DNA of 64,000 nucleotides from contig CAVYPC010000002.1 in assembly GCA_963770315.1 (NCBI GenBank), forward strand, positions 1,860,001 to 1,924,000, written 5' to 3'. The translations under genes were made by a program, and so were the position numbers. Within the stretch, counting starts at the first letter, position 1. Each line of letters starts with the position of its first letter. Positions 49,283 to 57,577 of this stretch are shown in pieces. This DNA is from VRUE01 sp963770315. GTDB lineage: Bacteria; Actinomycetota; Thermoleophilia; Solirubrobacterales; 70-9. The notes below the pieces were generated by a model, which saw only the letters and a list, made by a program, of their open reading frames with translations, was not told the origin of the DNA and made no database searches.

Positions 49283-50317
49283 CTAGCCGGAGGTCGAGAC
49301 TCCGAGTTCGCCCTCGATCTTGGCCACCGAACCGGTTTCTTCGTCGAAGAATTCGTCGTTGACCTTGCCCCAGCCGCCGAACTGGCTGATCTTGAACAGT
49401 TCCTTCGGGGTCGGGAACTGCTTCGAGTCGACCAGCTTCGGGTTAACCGGCCGGTAGCCGTTTTCGGCCCAGATTTCCTGGCCGGCGTTCGACCAGATGA
49501 ACTTGAGGAAGTCCTGAGCGGCGGGCTCCGGCGCTTCCTTGGTCACGGCGATCGGGGTTTCGATCTGGATCGTCGAAGGCGGGATCACGTGTTCGACGTC
49601 TTCGCCTTCCTTTTCGGCCTTGATCGCCTCGTTCTCGTAACCCAGCAGCACGTCGCCCTCGCCCTGGGTGAAGGCGGCGAGCGCGTCGCGAGCGCTGCCC
49701 GGCTGCGCCACGGTCTTTTCGAGCACGGTCTTGACCGCCGCGAGGGCCTCTTCAGGCGACTTGCCGGCGTTGATCTCGGTGCCGTAGACAGCCATGACGT
49801 TCCAGCGCGCCGCGCCAGAGCTGAACGGGTTGGGGGTGACGATGCCGACGTCCTTGGTCAAGAGGTCGTCGAAGGAATGGATCCCCTTCGGGTTGCCTTT
49901 GCGGACGGTGATGACCACGACCGAGTCCTGGGCGATGCCGCCGTAGGGCTGCTTGTCCCAGTTGGCGTCGACCTGGCCTTCTTCGACCAGACGTTCCATG
50001 TCGCCGGCCTGGGCGAAGTGGACCACCGAGGCGGGCTGGCCGGCCGCGACGGCACGGCTCTGATCGCCGGAGGCGCCGAAGGAGTTGCTGAAGCTGACCC
50101 CCTTGCCCGCGGAGGTCTTCTCGAATGCGGGCTCCAGGCTTTCCTGGTAGACGGTTTCGGGGGTCGAGTAGCCAACCACGTCGAGCTTGCCGCCCGAGGA
50201 GCTCGAGTCCGAGTCGCTGCTGCTGCCGCAACCGGCCACCGCGATGGCAACCAGTGCGAGCAAGGCGGCCACGAGGCCCAATCCAACGGTCTTCCTACCC
50301 TTGCGAGGGCTCGTCAT
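49283..50317 (-). CDS. sbp: Sulfate-binding lipoprotein (Sbp/CysP family)
   Basis: 344 residues. Lipobox VAGCGSSS at residue 27-34 after a clear signal sequence. Family segments: VGYSTPETVYQESLEPAFEK, SFGASGDQSRAVAAGQPASV and DSVVVITVRKGNPKGIHSFD, and PNPFSSGAARWNVMAVYG. AGAAGGGAAGGG precedes the ATG. First gene of the sulfate operon, tethered outside the membrane and delivering sulfate to CysTW. Confidence 0.93.
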   Translation of the reverse strand: MTSPRKGRKTVGLGLVAALLALVAIAVAGCGSSSDSDSSSSGGKLDVVGYSTPETVYQESLEPAFEKTSAGKGVSFSNSFGASGDQSRAVAAGQPASVVHFAQAGDMERLVEEGQVDANWDKQPYGGIAQDSVVVITVRKGNPKGIHSFDDLLTKDVGIVTPNPFSSGAARWNVMAVYGTEINAGKSPEEALAAVKTVLEKTVAQPGSARDALAAFTQGEGDVLLGYENEAIKAEKEGEDVEHVIPPSTIQIETPIAVTKEAPEPAAQDFLKFIWSNAGQEIWAENGYRPVNPKLVDSKQFPTPKELFKISQFGGWGKVNDEFFDEETGSVAKIEGELGVSTSG

Positions 50318-50420
50318 CTAACCCTTCCCTTCTTTCTTGATGAAATTAATAAGGAATGAAGGCGGGCACCTTAGCAGAAAGTCGATCAGCAAAGTCAGGA
50401 AGCGTGGCACAGCACTTGCT

Positions 50421-50446
50421 CCCCGGCTTGCTCAGGCAAACCGGGG
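50421..50446 (-). terminator. Terminator of the DUF2283 operon
   Basis: CCCCGG pairs with CCGGGG and, inside, TTGC with GCAA around a TCAG loop. It lies 36 bases after the stop of the DUF2283 gene and upstream of the sulfate operon promoter. Confidence 0.6.
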
Positions 50447-50481
50447 CTTGTACGGGAGGGGCGGAAAGTGACCGGTCGGCG

Positions 50482-50757
50482 TCAGCCGACCAATGCCGGT
50501 GCCAGATCGCTGGCTGAGGTTTCGAGTCGCTCGGGGATGGAGATCGTGATCTGGCCGTCGCGCTCGGACAGGCCCTTCGCGTTGACGACGGTTATGCCGA
50601 TGATCTCGCCGATGTCGTTCAGCCTGACAGCGTGACCCTCCGGCGTAGCGATGGTTTCTCCTGCGGGGACGGGTTTGCCCTTGTGCATGTAGAGGACGTC
50701 TCTCTCCACGTCGTATACAACGTCATCGAACTCGTGATCTCCCAACCGGACGGTCAT
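50482..50757 (-). CDS. DUF2283 protein, possible antitoxin-like partner
   Basis: 91 residues. DVVYDVERDVLYMHKGKPVP and VRLNDIGEIIGITVVNAKGL fit the DUF2283 family (small beta-sheet proteins, with YD...D-LY and d--GeiiGieil motifs). It overlaps the upstream gene by four bases (ATGA). Many DUF2283 genes are paired with small DUF4258- or toxin-like genes; an antitoxin role is plausible but unproven. Confidence 0.8.
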   Translation of the reverse strand: MTVRLGDHEFDDVVYDVERDVLYMHKGKPVPAGETIATPEGHAVRLNDIGEIIGITVVNAKGLSERDGQITISIPERLETSASDLAPALVG

Positions 50758-51047
50758 CGCAAACGTCCCGACGTCGGATCGACGCTCTGAGAAAAAGCCG
50801 TAACGACGCGGTCAAAGTCACCAGTGAACTCGATGACGACACGCATCCAACCTCCTGGCCCTCCACGCCTGAACAACCGCTCCCTCCCCGGCATGGCGTC
50901 AGGCTCTCGATAGGCAGGGTGTTCGATGGTCAGCACGACATCCAACAGCGAATCGGCAATCTCGGGGTGCTGCTTCCGGACATGATCCCAAGCATCCCGG
51001 CTGAGTTCAACGGGGCGACCATCCGGGCCACTGACCAGTAGATACAC
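50754..51047 (-). CDS. Small toxin-like partner of the DUF2283 gene
   Basis: 97 residues if the GTG at 51047 is used; an ATG at 51092 would add 15 residues. The GTG is preferred because TAGCGT (51056-51061) ends eight bases before it. Key segment: ELSRDAWDHVRKQHPEIADS followed by TIEHPAYREPDAMPGRERLF, then MRVVIEFTGDFDRVVTAFSQ. The H-PE-x-tail with a late beta hairpin resembles DUF4258 and phage or plasmid RNase-like toxins, but I cannot fix the family. It forms a two-gene coupled unit with the DUF2283 gene. Confidence 0.6.
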   Translation of the reverse strand: MYLLVSGPDGRPVELSRDAWDHVRKQHPEIADSLLDVVLTIEHPAYREPDAMPGRERLFRRGGPGGWMRVVIEFTGDFDRVVTAFSQSVDPTSGRLR

Positions 51048-51101
51048 AGCGGCTGACGCTAGGCAGCTGCAGCGCGCATGTTGCGCGCACATTCAAAGAA
51101 T

Positions 51102-51125
51102 TTGCGCGACACCTTTGTGTCGCAA
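51102..51125. repeat. Hairpin between the Rrf2 and toxin-like genes
   Basis: TTGCGCGACAC (51102-51112) pairs with GTGTCGCAA (51117-51125), with one bulged base. It may terminate the Rrf2 gene or act as an operator of the two-gene unit. Confidence 0.4.
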
Positions 51126-51158
51126 CTCGGACGCTAGGGCGCCTCCGCAGACCCGCTC

Positions 51159-51614
51159 CTAGCGGGGAGCCCAGGCGTCGGGCGAGGCGGCGAGGTGCTT
51201 TATGTCCTCGGGGAGCTCGCCGGCCACGAGGTCGGCGAGGGTGACGTGCTCGAGGACGGCGCGGAGGTTGGCGCGGACCGCGATCCAGACCTCCTGCAGG
51301 TGCTCGGCGTGGCCCTTGTACTCGATGTCCTCCGGGGGGGATGACTGCACGTGAGCGATCGGGCCCTCGACGGCGCGGACGACATCGGCCACGGTGATCG
51401 CATCGGCCGGCTTGGCAAGCCAGTAGCCGCCCTTGGCGCCGCGGCGGGCACGGACGATGCCGTGGTGCTTCAGCTCCAAGAGGATGTGCTCGAGGAACTG
51501 CAGCGGGATGTCCTGCGCCTCGGCGAGGCGCTCGCCCTTGACGGGCTCATCCCCCGCGGCTGCCAGCTCGGCTGCCGCCCGCACCGCGTAGTCAGCCTTT
51601 GCCGAAACTCGCAT
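51159..51614 (-). CDS. Rrf2 family transcriptional regulator near sulfur transport genes
   Basis: 151 residues. Starts MRVSAKADYAVRAAAELAAA and contains FLEHILLELKHHGIVRARRG and AKGGYWLAKPADAITVADVV. It has no cysteines, so no Fe-S cluster, as in CymR-type cysteine regulators. Its neighbours are a TauE-like sulfur exporter (33 bases upstream, same strand) and the sulfate importer, suggesting a sulfur-responsive role. It is paralogous to the regulator at 38437. Confidence 0.87.
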   Translation of the reverse strand: MRVSAKADYAVRAAAELAAAGDEPVKGERLAEAQDIPLQFLEHILLELKHHGIVRARRGAKGGYWLAKPADAITVADVVRAVEGPIAHVQSSPPEDIEYKGHAEHLQEVWIAVRANLRAVLEHVTLADLVAGELPEDIKHLAASPDAWAPR

Positions 51615-51647
51615 AAAGGCAGTAAATCAGGCGTCCCGCGCTATCGG

Positions 51648-52559
51648 CTAGTTGGCCGACTCCAACGCAAGCTCGGCTGCTTCGCGCTGGCGACGGCGAT
51701 GGAGCCAGCGGGGAGCGGCGAGGATCCCGCCCAGGCCGACAGCCGCAACAGCTGCTGCGATCGGCCAGACGTTCGGGTCGCCTTTCTGGATCGTGACGAT
51801 GCCGGAGCCGATCAGGACCAGGCCAAGCGCGGTGCGGATGAAGCCCTGGGGAGCCCTGCTCGACAGGGCGGCGCCGATGATGACCCCGGGGATCGAGCCG
51901 ATCAGGATGTTGCCGGCGAGGACGAAGTCGACGTTGCCGCCGATCCAGTGCGCGATCCCCGCGGCCCAGAGCAGGATGGCGGCGTGGAAGACGTCGGTGC
52001 CGACGACCTTCTTGGGCGCGAGGCGGTAGACGGCGATCAGCAGGATCGCGATCACCGTTCCCGAGCCGGCCGAGGTGATGCCGATCACGAAGCCGGTCGT
52101 GGCGCCGATCAGGACCGCCGCGACTTTGTGGCGGCGTTCGACCTCGAAGCGGTCGCGCTCGTCGACCAGATCGCGCAGGATCAGCGCCCGCGCCAGGGTG
52201 ATGATGCCGACCATCAGCAGGGTGCCGCCGAGAACCGCGTAGACGAGCGAGTCGAGCCGGTCTTCGCCGATGTGGTTCTCGAGCACCGAGACGATCGCGA
52301 CGCCGCTGACCGCCGCCGGCACGCTGCCCAGGGCCAGCCATTTGACCAGCTCCATGTTGACCGTCTTCATCCGCAGGTGGCGCCAGCCGCCAACCGTCTT
52401 GGTGACGGCCGAGTAGAAGATGTCGGTGCCGATCGCGGTGGTCGGCTGGATCCCGAAGATCAGGATCAGCAGCGGCGTCATCAGGGATCCCCCGCCCATG
52501 CCCGTCATGCCGACGAGCACGCCGATACCTAGTCCAAAGAAAATTATTGCCGGGTCCAT
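51648..52559 (-). CDS. TauE/SafE family sulfite or sulfonate exporter
   Basis: 303 residues with eight or nine helices. The two family repeats are visible: GVLVGMTGMGGGSLMTPLLI and TTGFVIGITSAGSGTVIAIL, followed by VGTDVFHAAILLWAAGIAHW. Proteins of this family move sulfite, sulfonates or sulfoacetate. Divergent from the thiZ-like gene; a perfect inverted repeat stands between them. Confidence 0.88.
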   Translation of the reverse strand: MDPAIIFFGLGIGVLVGMTGMGGGSLMTPLLILIFGIQPTTAIGTDIFYSAVTKTVGGWRHLRMKTVNMELVKWLALGSVPAAVSGVAIVSVLENHIGEDRLDSLVYAVLGGTLLMVGIITLARALILRDLVDERDRFEVERRHKVAAVLIGATTGFVIGITSAGSGTVIAILLIAVYRLAPKKVVGTDVFHAAILLWAAGIAHWIGGNVDFVLAGNILIGSIPGVIIGAALSSRAPQGFIRTALGLVLIGSGIVTIQKGDPNVWPIAAAVAAVGLGGILAAPRWLHRRRQREAAELALESAN

Positions 52560-52587
52560 CGAATGCCCCGCGGGTGGTTATCGACTT

Positions 52588-52608
52588 TCCTGACCGTTTT
52601 GGTCAGGA
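52588..52608. promoter_or_regulatory. Inverted repeat between tauE-like and thiZ-like genes
   Basis: TCCTGACC (52588-52595) and GGTCAGGA (52601-52608) are perfect eight-base arms around GTTTT. The right arm contains the AGGAG that serves as ribosome binding site for the GTG at 52616. It can be an operator for the divergent pair or a hairpin hiding the ribosome binding site. Confidence 0.6.
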
Positions 52609-52615
52609 GCGGGGA

Positions 52616-53452
52616 GTGCGCCAGGATACCAAGGTGGCCACGAGAATTAAGGACTTCGCTGGCGCCGAGCCGTCGCCCGCCGACGGCGACTCGCCGGCGG
52701 CCGCGGTCTCCGTCCGCGGCCTCGGCCATCGCTACGGGGAGCTGCGGGCGATCGAGCAGCTCGACCTCGAGGTGCCGGCGCACGGCGTGCTCGGCCTGGT
52801 CGGGCCCTCGGGCTGCGGCAAGTCGACCCTGCTCGAGCTGATCGCCGGCCTGCAGCAGCCCAGCGCCGGCGAGATCGAGGTGGGCGGTGCCGGCGATCCG
52901 GCCGCACGACTCGACCGCTGCGCATTCATGCCGCAACGCGACACCCTGCTTCCCTGGCTCTCCGCGATCGACAACGCGGCGCTGGCGCTGCGCAACCGCG
53001 GTGTCCGCCGCGCCGCGGCGCGGGCGGAGGCCGGGCAGCTGTTCGAGCGCTTCGGCCTGGCCGGGTTCGAGCGCTCCCGTCCCACCGAGCTCTCCGGCGG
53101 GATGCGCCAGCGGGTCGCCTTCCTGCGCACGCTCGTCGCCGGCAAGCCGGTGCTGGCGCTGGACGAGCCCTTCGCCTCGCTCGACGCGATCACCCGCGCC
53201 GAGATGCAGGGCTGGCTGGCGGCCGCGCTGGCGGCGGAGCCCCGCACCGTCGTCCTCGTCACCCACGACGTGGAGGAGGCGCTCTACCTCTGCGACCGCG
53301 TCGCGGTGCTCTCGGCGCGGCCCGGTCGCGTGGTCGAGGAGCTGAGCGCCCCCGCCCCGCGGGCCCCGGACCGCGACGCCGCGGTCACCGATCCCGAGTT
53401 CGTCACTGTCCGCGAGCGGGCGATGGCGGCGCTGCAAAGGGGAAATCGATGA
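52616..53452 (+). CDS. ABC transporter ATP-binding protein, ThiZ-like
   Basis: 278 residues from GTG at 52616, which has AGGAGCGGGG upstream; earlier codons overlap the divergent promoter. Walker A GPSGCGKSTLLELIAG, Q-loop MPQRDTLLPWLSAIDN, signature LSGGMRQRVAFLRTLV, Walker B VLALDEPFASLDAITR. This SsuB/TauB/ThiZ class is assigned by the binding protein in the operon. It runs the pyrimidine importer together with the next two genes. Confidence 0.85.
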   Translation: MRQDTKVATRIKDFAGAEPSPADGDSPAAAVSVRGLGHRYGELRAIEQLDLEVPAHGVLGLVGPSGCGKSTLLELIAGLQQPSAGEIEVGGAGDPAARLDRCAFMPQRDTLLPWLSAIDNAALALRNRGVRRAAARAEAGQLFERFGLAGFERSRPTELSGGMRQRVAFLRTLVAGKPVLALDEPFASLDAITRAEMQGWLAAALAAEPRTVVLVTHDVEEALYLCDRVAVLSARPGRVVEELSAPAPRAPDRDAAVTDPEFVTVRERAMAALQRGNR

Positions 53453-53507
53453 GCGCCTGGCGACTTACCGTCCTATATAGGGGGCTAACTCGCCAGAGGG
53501 CGTGGGG

Positions 53508-54260
53508 ATGAAGCGCTGGGGACCTCCGATCGTGGTGCTCGTGGCGCTGATCGGCGCTTGGCAGCTCGCCGCCAGCAGCGGCGCGCTTGCCGATCTGCTC
53601 AACCTCGATCCGATTCTCGTTCCCTCCCCCGCGGAAATCGCCTCGGCCCTGTGGGAGAACCGCTCGCTGCTGGCGGAAAACACCTGGGTCACCCTGCGCG
53701 AGATCCTGCTCGGCTTCCTCTGCGGCCTTGCCGCCGGGCTCGGCTTTGCCCTTCTCCTGCGGCTCTCCGGAGTGCTGCGCCGCGCCACCTATCCGCTGAT
53801 GGTGGCCTCCCAAGCCATCCCGATCCTCGTCTTCGCGCCGATCCTCGTCGTCTGGTTCGGCTACGGCATCGGGCCGAAGCTCGCGATCGTCGCGCTGGTC
53901 TGCTTCTTCCCGATCGCCGTCGCCACCGCCGACGGGCTGCGCTCGGTCGACGCCGAGACGAGCAAGATGATGCGCACCCTCGACGCCTCGCGCCGGCAGC
54001 TGCTCTGGCGGGTCGAAGCACCGACCTCGCTCCCCTTTGCTTTCAGCGGCGCCCGGATCGCGGTCGCGTTCGCGCCGATCGCGGCGGTCTTCGGCGAGTG
54101 GGCCGGCGCCGACTCCGGGCTGGGTCACCTGATCTTGCAGGACAACGCCCAACTGGAGACGGCGCGGGTGTTCGCGGCGGCGGCGATCCTCGCCGCGATC
54201 GGGATCGCGCTGTATGGCCTGCTGGCTCTCGCAGAGCGCCGCATCGTCACTTGGCGATAG
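53508..54260 (+). CDS. ABC transporter permease, ThiX-like
   Basis: 250 residues from ATG at 53508 (GTG at 53502 is an alternative). Six helices; the permease loop is LDASRRQLLWRVEAPTSLPF and the first conserved segment VPSPAEIASALWENRSLLAE, as in SsuC/TauC/ThiX. It follows the ATPase gene after 55 bases that contain a short inverted repeat (CTGGCGA ... TCGCCAG) and the palindrome CCTATATAGG. Confidence 0.85.
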   Translation: MKRWGPPIVVLVALIGAWQLAASSGALADLLNLDPILVPSPAEIASALWENRSLLAENTWVTLREILLGFLCGLAAGLGFALLLRLSGVLRRATYPLMVASQAIPILVFAPILVVWFGYGIGPKLAIVALVCFFPIAVATADGLRSVDAETSKMMRTLDASRRQLLWRVEAPTSLPFAFSGARIAVAFAPIAAVFGEWAGADSGLGHLILQDNAQLETARVFAAAAILAAIGIALYGLLALAERRIVTWR

Positions 54261-54270
54261 AAAGCAGGGG

Positions 54271-55275
54271 ATGAGGCTCCCCCGACTGCCGGCGATCGCC
54301 CTCGCCGTCGCCATGCTCGCCCTCGCCCTGGGGCTGGCCGCCTGCGGCGAGAAGAGCGAGGAAGGAGGGGCGCAGACCGAACCGCTCAGCCTGACGCTCG
54401 ACTTCTACCCCAACCCCGATCACGCCGGGATCTACATGGCGCAGAAGCTCGGCTACTTCGCCGACGCCGGCCTCGACGTCTCGATCCAGACCCCGTCCGA
54501 TCCGGCGGCGCCGATCAAGCTGGTCGCCTCGGGGCAGACCGACCTCGCGATCTCCTATGAGCCCGAGGTGCTGCTGGCGCGCGAACAGGGGCTGGACGTG
54601 GTCGCCGTCGGCGCCGTCGTCGACCGCCCCCTGACCTCGCTGATCTGGCTGAAGAAATCCGGGATCGGCGGTGTCGGAGACCTGCGCGGCAAGACGATCG
54701 CCACCGCCGGCATCCCCTACCAGGACGCCTACCTGAAGACGATCCTCGCCCGCGCCAAGCTGACCCCTGCCGACGTCGACACCGTCAACGTCGGCTACGG
54801 GCTGCTGCCGGCGCTGGTCGGCGGCCGGGCGCAGGCGATGCTGGGCGGCTTCAGCAACGTCGAGGGAGTCGACCTGCGGCTGCGTGGCAAGGACCCGGTC
54901 GTCACCCCGGTCGACCGCCTCGGCGTGCCGACCTACGACGAGCTCGTCCTGGTCGCCAGCCGCAAGCGGCTCGAAGAAGACCCGCAGTCGATCCGCCTCT
55001 TCCTCGCCGCGCTCGCCCGCGGCACGGCGGCCGCCGTCGAGAACCCCGGGGCAACCGCAAATGCCCTGCTGGAAGCGAACTCCGACCTCGACCCGAAGCT
55101 GACTAAAGCCGAGCTCGCGGCGACCTTGCCGCTGCTCTCCAAGCGCGGCGTGATGGATCCCGCCGAGTGGAAGGCTTTCATCGCCTGGATGCAGGAGAAC
55201 GGGCTGATCGTCGAGCGGCCGAGCACCGCCCAGGTGCTCAGCAACGCCTACCTAGCGGGCGAGATCCCCAATTAG
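54271..55275 (+). CDS. thiY: ThiY-like pyrimidine-precursor binding lipoprotein
   Basis: 334 residues from ATG at 54271. Lipobox LAACGEKS. The NMT1/THI5 family signature DFYPNPDHAGIYMAQKLGYF, and PSDPAAPIKLVASGQTDLAI with SYEPEVLLAREQGLDVVAVG, match ThiY, which binds N-formyl-4-amino-5-aminomethyl-2-methylpyrimidine for thiamin salvage. Hydroxymethylpyrimidine is an alternative ligand. No TPP riboswitch is visible upstream. Its last 24 bases overlap the convergent GGDEF/EAL gene. Confidence 0.87.
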   Translation: MRLPRLPAIALAVAMLALALGLAACGEKSEEGGAQTEPLSLTLDFYPNPDHAGIYMAQKLGYFADAGLDVSIQTPSDPAAPIKLVASGQTDLAISYEPEVLLAREQGLDVVAVGAVVDRPLTSLIWLKKSGIGGVGDLRGKTIATAGIPYQDAYLKTILARAKLTPADVDTVNVGYGLLPALVGGRAQAMLGGFSNVEGVDLRLRGKDPVVTPVDRLGVPTYDELVLVASRKRLEEDPQSIRLFLAALARGTAAAVENPGATANALLEANSDLDPKLTKAELAATLPLLSKRGVMDPAEWKAFIAWMQENGLIVERPSTAQVLSNAYLAGEIPN

Positions 55276-57546
55276 ATCGAAGGCGCCCTCGCGCAGGAGG
55301 CTTGTCACCTTCTGCGGCGCGAGCGGCCGTGAGAAGAGGTGGCCCTGGGCGAAGTCGCAACCGAGGCGGCGCAGCTCGGAGAGTTGGGCCTCGTTCTCGA
55401 CCCCCTCGGCGATCGCGTCGAGCGAGAGCGCCCGGGCCATCCCGATCACCGCCTCGACGATCGCCGTGCGCTCCTGTTCGAGGCCGAGGCCTTCGACAAA
55501 GGACCGGTCGATCTTCAGCGCATCGAAGGGGAAGCGGTTGAGGTAGGCGAGCGAGGAGTAGCCGGTGCCGAAGTCGTCGAGGACGAGGCGGACGCCGATC
55601 TCGCTCAGCGCCTCCAGGGTCGCGGTGGCGCTGGCCGACTCCTCGACCAGGACGCTCTCGGTCACCTCGAGCCGCAGGTTGACCGGGTCGAGGCCGGTGC
55701 GGGCGAGGATCTCGCGCACCGAGTCGGCCAGGTCTCGGTGGGCGACCTGGCGCGCCGAGAGGTTGACGGCGACGTCGAGCGGGCGCTCGTCGGGCCGCAG
55801 CTCGTGCCAGCCCAGCGCCTGGCGGCAGGCGGTCTCCTGCACCCAGCGCCCGATCGGCTCGATCAGGCCGCTGTCCTCGGCGATCGAGACGAACTCGCCG
55901 GGGTCGAGCAGGCCGCGCTCGGGGTGGTTCCAGCGCACCAGCGCCTCGAGGCCGACGATCTCGCCGCTGCCCAGCGCGATCACCGGCTGGTAATGCAGCT
56001 CGAGCTCGTCGCGGTCGAGTGAGTGGCGCAGGTCGCGCTCGGTTTCGAGCCGGCGCACCGCGCGCGCCCGCATCTCGGCGTCGAAGACCTCGCAGCGCCC
56101 GCGCCCCCGTTCCTTCGCCCGGTACATCGCGGCGTCGGCGTCGCGGATCAGCAGCTCAGGGTCGACCGGCTCGCGGCCTGTGGGCCGGGCGATGGCGATG
56201 CCGACGCTGGCGGTGACGAAATGGTCGGCGCCGCCCATCGAGTAGGGCTCCGAGAAGGCGCTCGCCACCCGGTCGGCGATCGCCACCGCCTCCTCCTCGT
56301 CGGTGAGGCGGTCGACGAGGATGCCGAACTCATCACCGCCGAAACGGGCGACGATGTCGCCGGGCCGCAGGTGGGCCCGCAGGCGGGGCGCGACGGCCTG
56401 CAACAGGTCGTCCCCGGCGTGGTGGCCGATGCTGTCATTGATCAGCTTGAAGTGATCGAGGTCGAGGAAGAGGATGCCGACCGGCGACCCCGAGGCGATG
56501 CTGCGGCGCAGGGCGTCCCGCAGCGAGTCGACGAAGCTGAGCCGGTTGGGCAGGCCGGTCAACGAGTCGTGCAGGACCCGGTGGCGCAGCGCCTCGTCGG
56601 CGCTGTGGCGCTCGAGGGCATCGGCCAGCACGTTTGCCGAGGCCTGCGCGAAGTGGACGTCCTGGGGGGTGAAGTGGCTGGGCTCGGTGGAGTGGATGTC
56701 GAGCACACCGTAGGGGCGCTCCTTGCCGGCGATCGGCACGGCGAGGCTGCTGCGCACGCCCAGCACGCGCAGCGCCGGGGGCATCGAGAAGCGCCGCTCG
56801 CTCGACCAGTCGTCGACGATCACGTGCAGGCCCGACTCCAATGCCGCGCCCGCGTGCGAGTCGCGCGCCGCCGATGCGCGCCGCTCGGCTCCGCCCCCTC
56901 GCTCCTCGAGTCCGGCGCGGAGGTGGAGGCGACGGCCCTCGCGGCCCGCCTCCCACACGCAGGCCGCCTCGACCCCGTCGATCTCGGTCATCAGCGGGAC
57001 CGCCTCCTTGGCCAGCCTGGTCGGGTCGCCGTCCTGCAGCGCGTGGCGGCCCAGTCGCGCCACCGCGGCCTGCTGGGCCGCGGCCCGTTGCAGCTCCTGC
57101 TCGGCGATCTTGCGCTCGGTGATGTCGTAGAGGACGCCGTGCCAGACCGGGGTCCCCTTGCCGTCGGGCTCGAGAACCGCCTCGTCGAGGATCCAGACGA
57201 CCGCTCCCTCACGGGTGATCATGCGGTAGTCAACCGGAGGGGCGCCGCCCTCCGCGACGACCTTGTGGGTCTCCTGTTCGAGCGCCCGCTCACGGTCGTC
57301 GGGGTGGAGCTGCCGCGCCCAGAGGCCGGGGTCGGCCATCCATTCCTCGGGGCTGTAGCCGAGTATCTCCTCGATCTGGGGGCTGACGTAGCGCCAGCGG
57401 CCGTGCTCGCCGAGCTCGCAGGAGTAGACAATCGCCGGCAGGCGCTCGACCAGCCGGCGGTAGTCGTCGCCGGCCGAGGAAATCTCGTCGAGAAACTCGG
57501 TGACCCGCTCTTCGGGCCAACCCTCGCCCTGTCCCACGCGTTCCAT
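55252..57546 (-). CDS. PAS-GAF-GGDEF-EAL c-di-GMP signalling protein
   Basis: 764 residues, no membrane segment. A PAS domain lies at about 28-140 (LPAIVYSCELGEHGRWRYVS, VLYDITERK), a GAF domain at 150-320, GGDEF at 325-495 with RFGGDEFGIL intact, and EAL at 505-760 with GLEALVRW, EVTESVL and DDFGTGYSSL intact. Both cyclase and phosphodiesterase halves look catalytically complete. Senses an unknown cytosolic signal and adjusts c-di-GMP. Confidence 0.93.
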   Translation of the reverse strand: MERVGQGEGWPEERVTEFLDEISSAGDDYRRLVERLPAIVYSCELGEHGRWRYVSPQIEEILGYSPEEWMADPGLWARQLHPDDRERALEQETHKVVAEGGAPPVDYRMITREGAVVWILDEAVLEPDGKGTPVWHGVLYDITERKIAEQELQRAAAQQAAVARLGRHALQDGDPTRLAKEAVPLMTEIDGVEAACVWEAGREGRRLHLRAGLEERGGGAERRASAARDSHAGAALESGLHVIVDDWSSERRFSMPPALRVLGVRSSLAVPIAGKERPYGVLDIHSTEPSHFTPQDVHFAQASANVLADALERHSADEALRHRVLHDSLTGLPNRLSFVDSLRDALRRSIASGSPVGILFLDLDHFKLINDSIGHHAGDDLLQAVAPRLRAHLRPGDIVARFGGDEFGILVDRLTDEEEAVAIADRVASAFSEPYSMGGADHFVTASVGIAIARPTGREPVDPELLIRDADAAMYRAKERGRGRCEVFDAEMRARAVRRLETERDLRHSLDRDELELHYQPVIALGSGEIVGLEALVRWNHPERGLLDPGEFVSIAEDSGLIEPIGRWVQETACRQALGWHELRPDERPLDVAVNLSARQVAHRDLADSVREILARTGLDPVNLRLEVTESVLVEESASATATLEALSEIGVRLVLDDFGTGYSSLAYLNRFPFDALKIDRSFVEGLGLEQERTAIVEAVIGMARALSLDAIAEGVENEAQLSELRRLGCDFAQGHLFSRPLAPQKVTSLLREGAFDLIGDLAR

Positions 57547-57577
57547 GCGGGCCTATCGACCGGCCTGCCTGGTTCCT

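Noticed and set aside
52560..52616. TPP riboswitch upstream of the thiXYZ-like genes
   Set aside because: The region has 56 bases and none of the conserved TPP elements (CTGAGA, ACCTGA).
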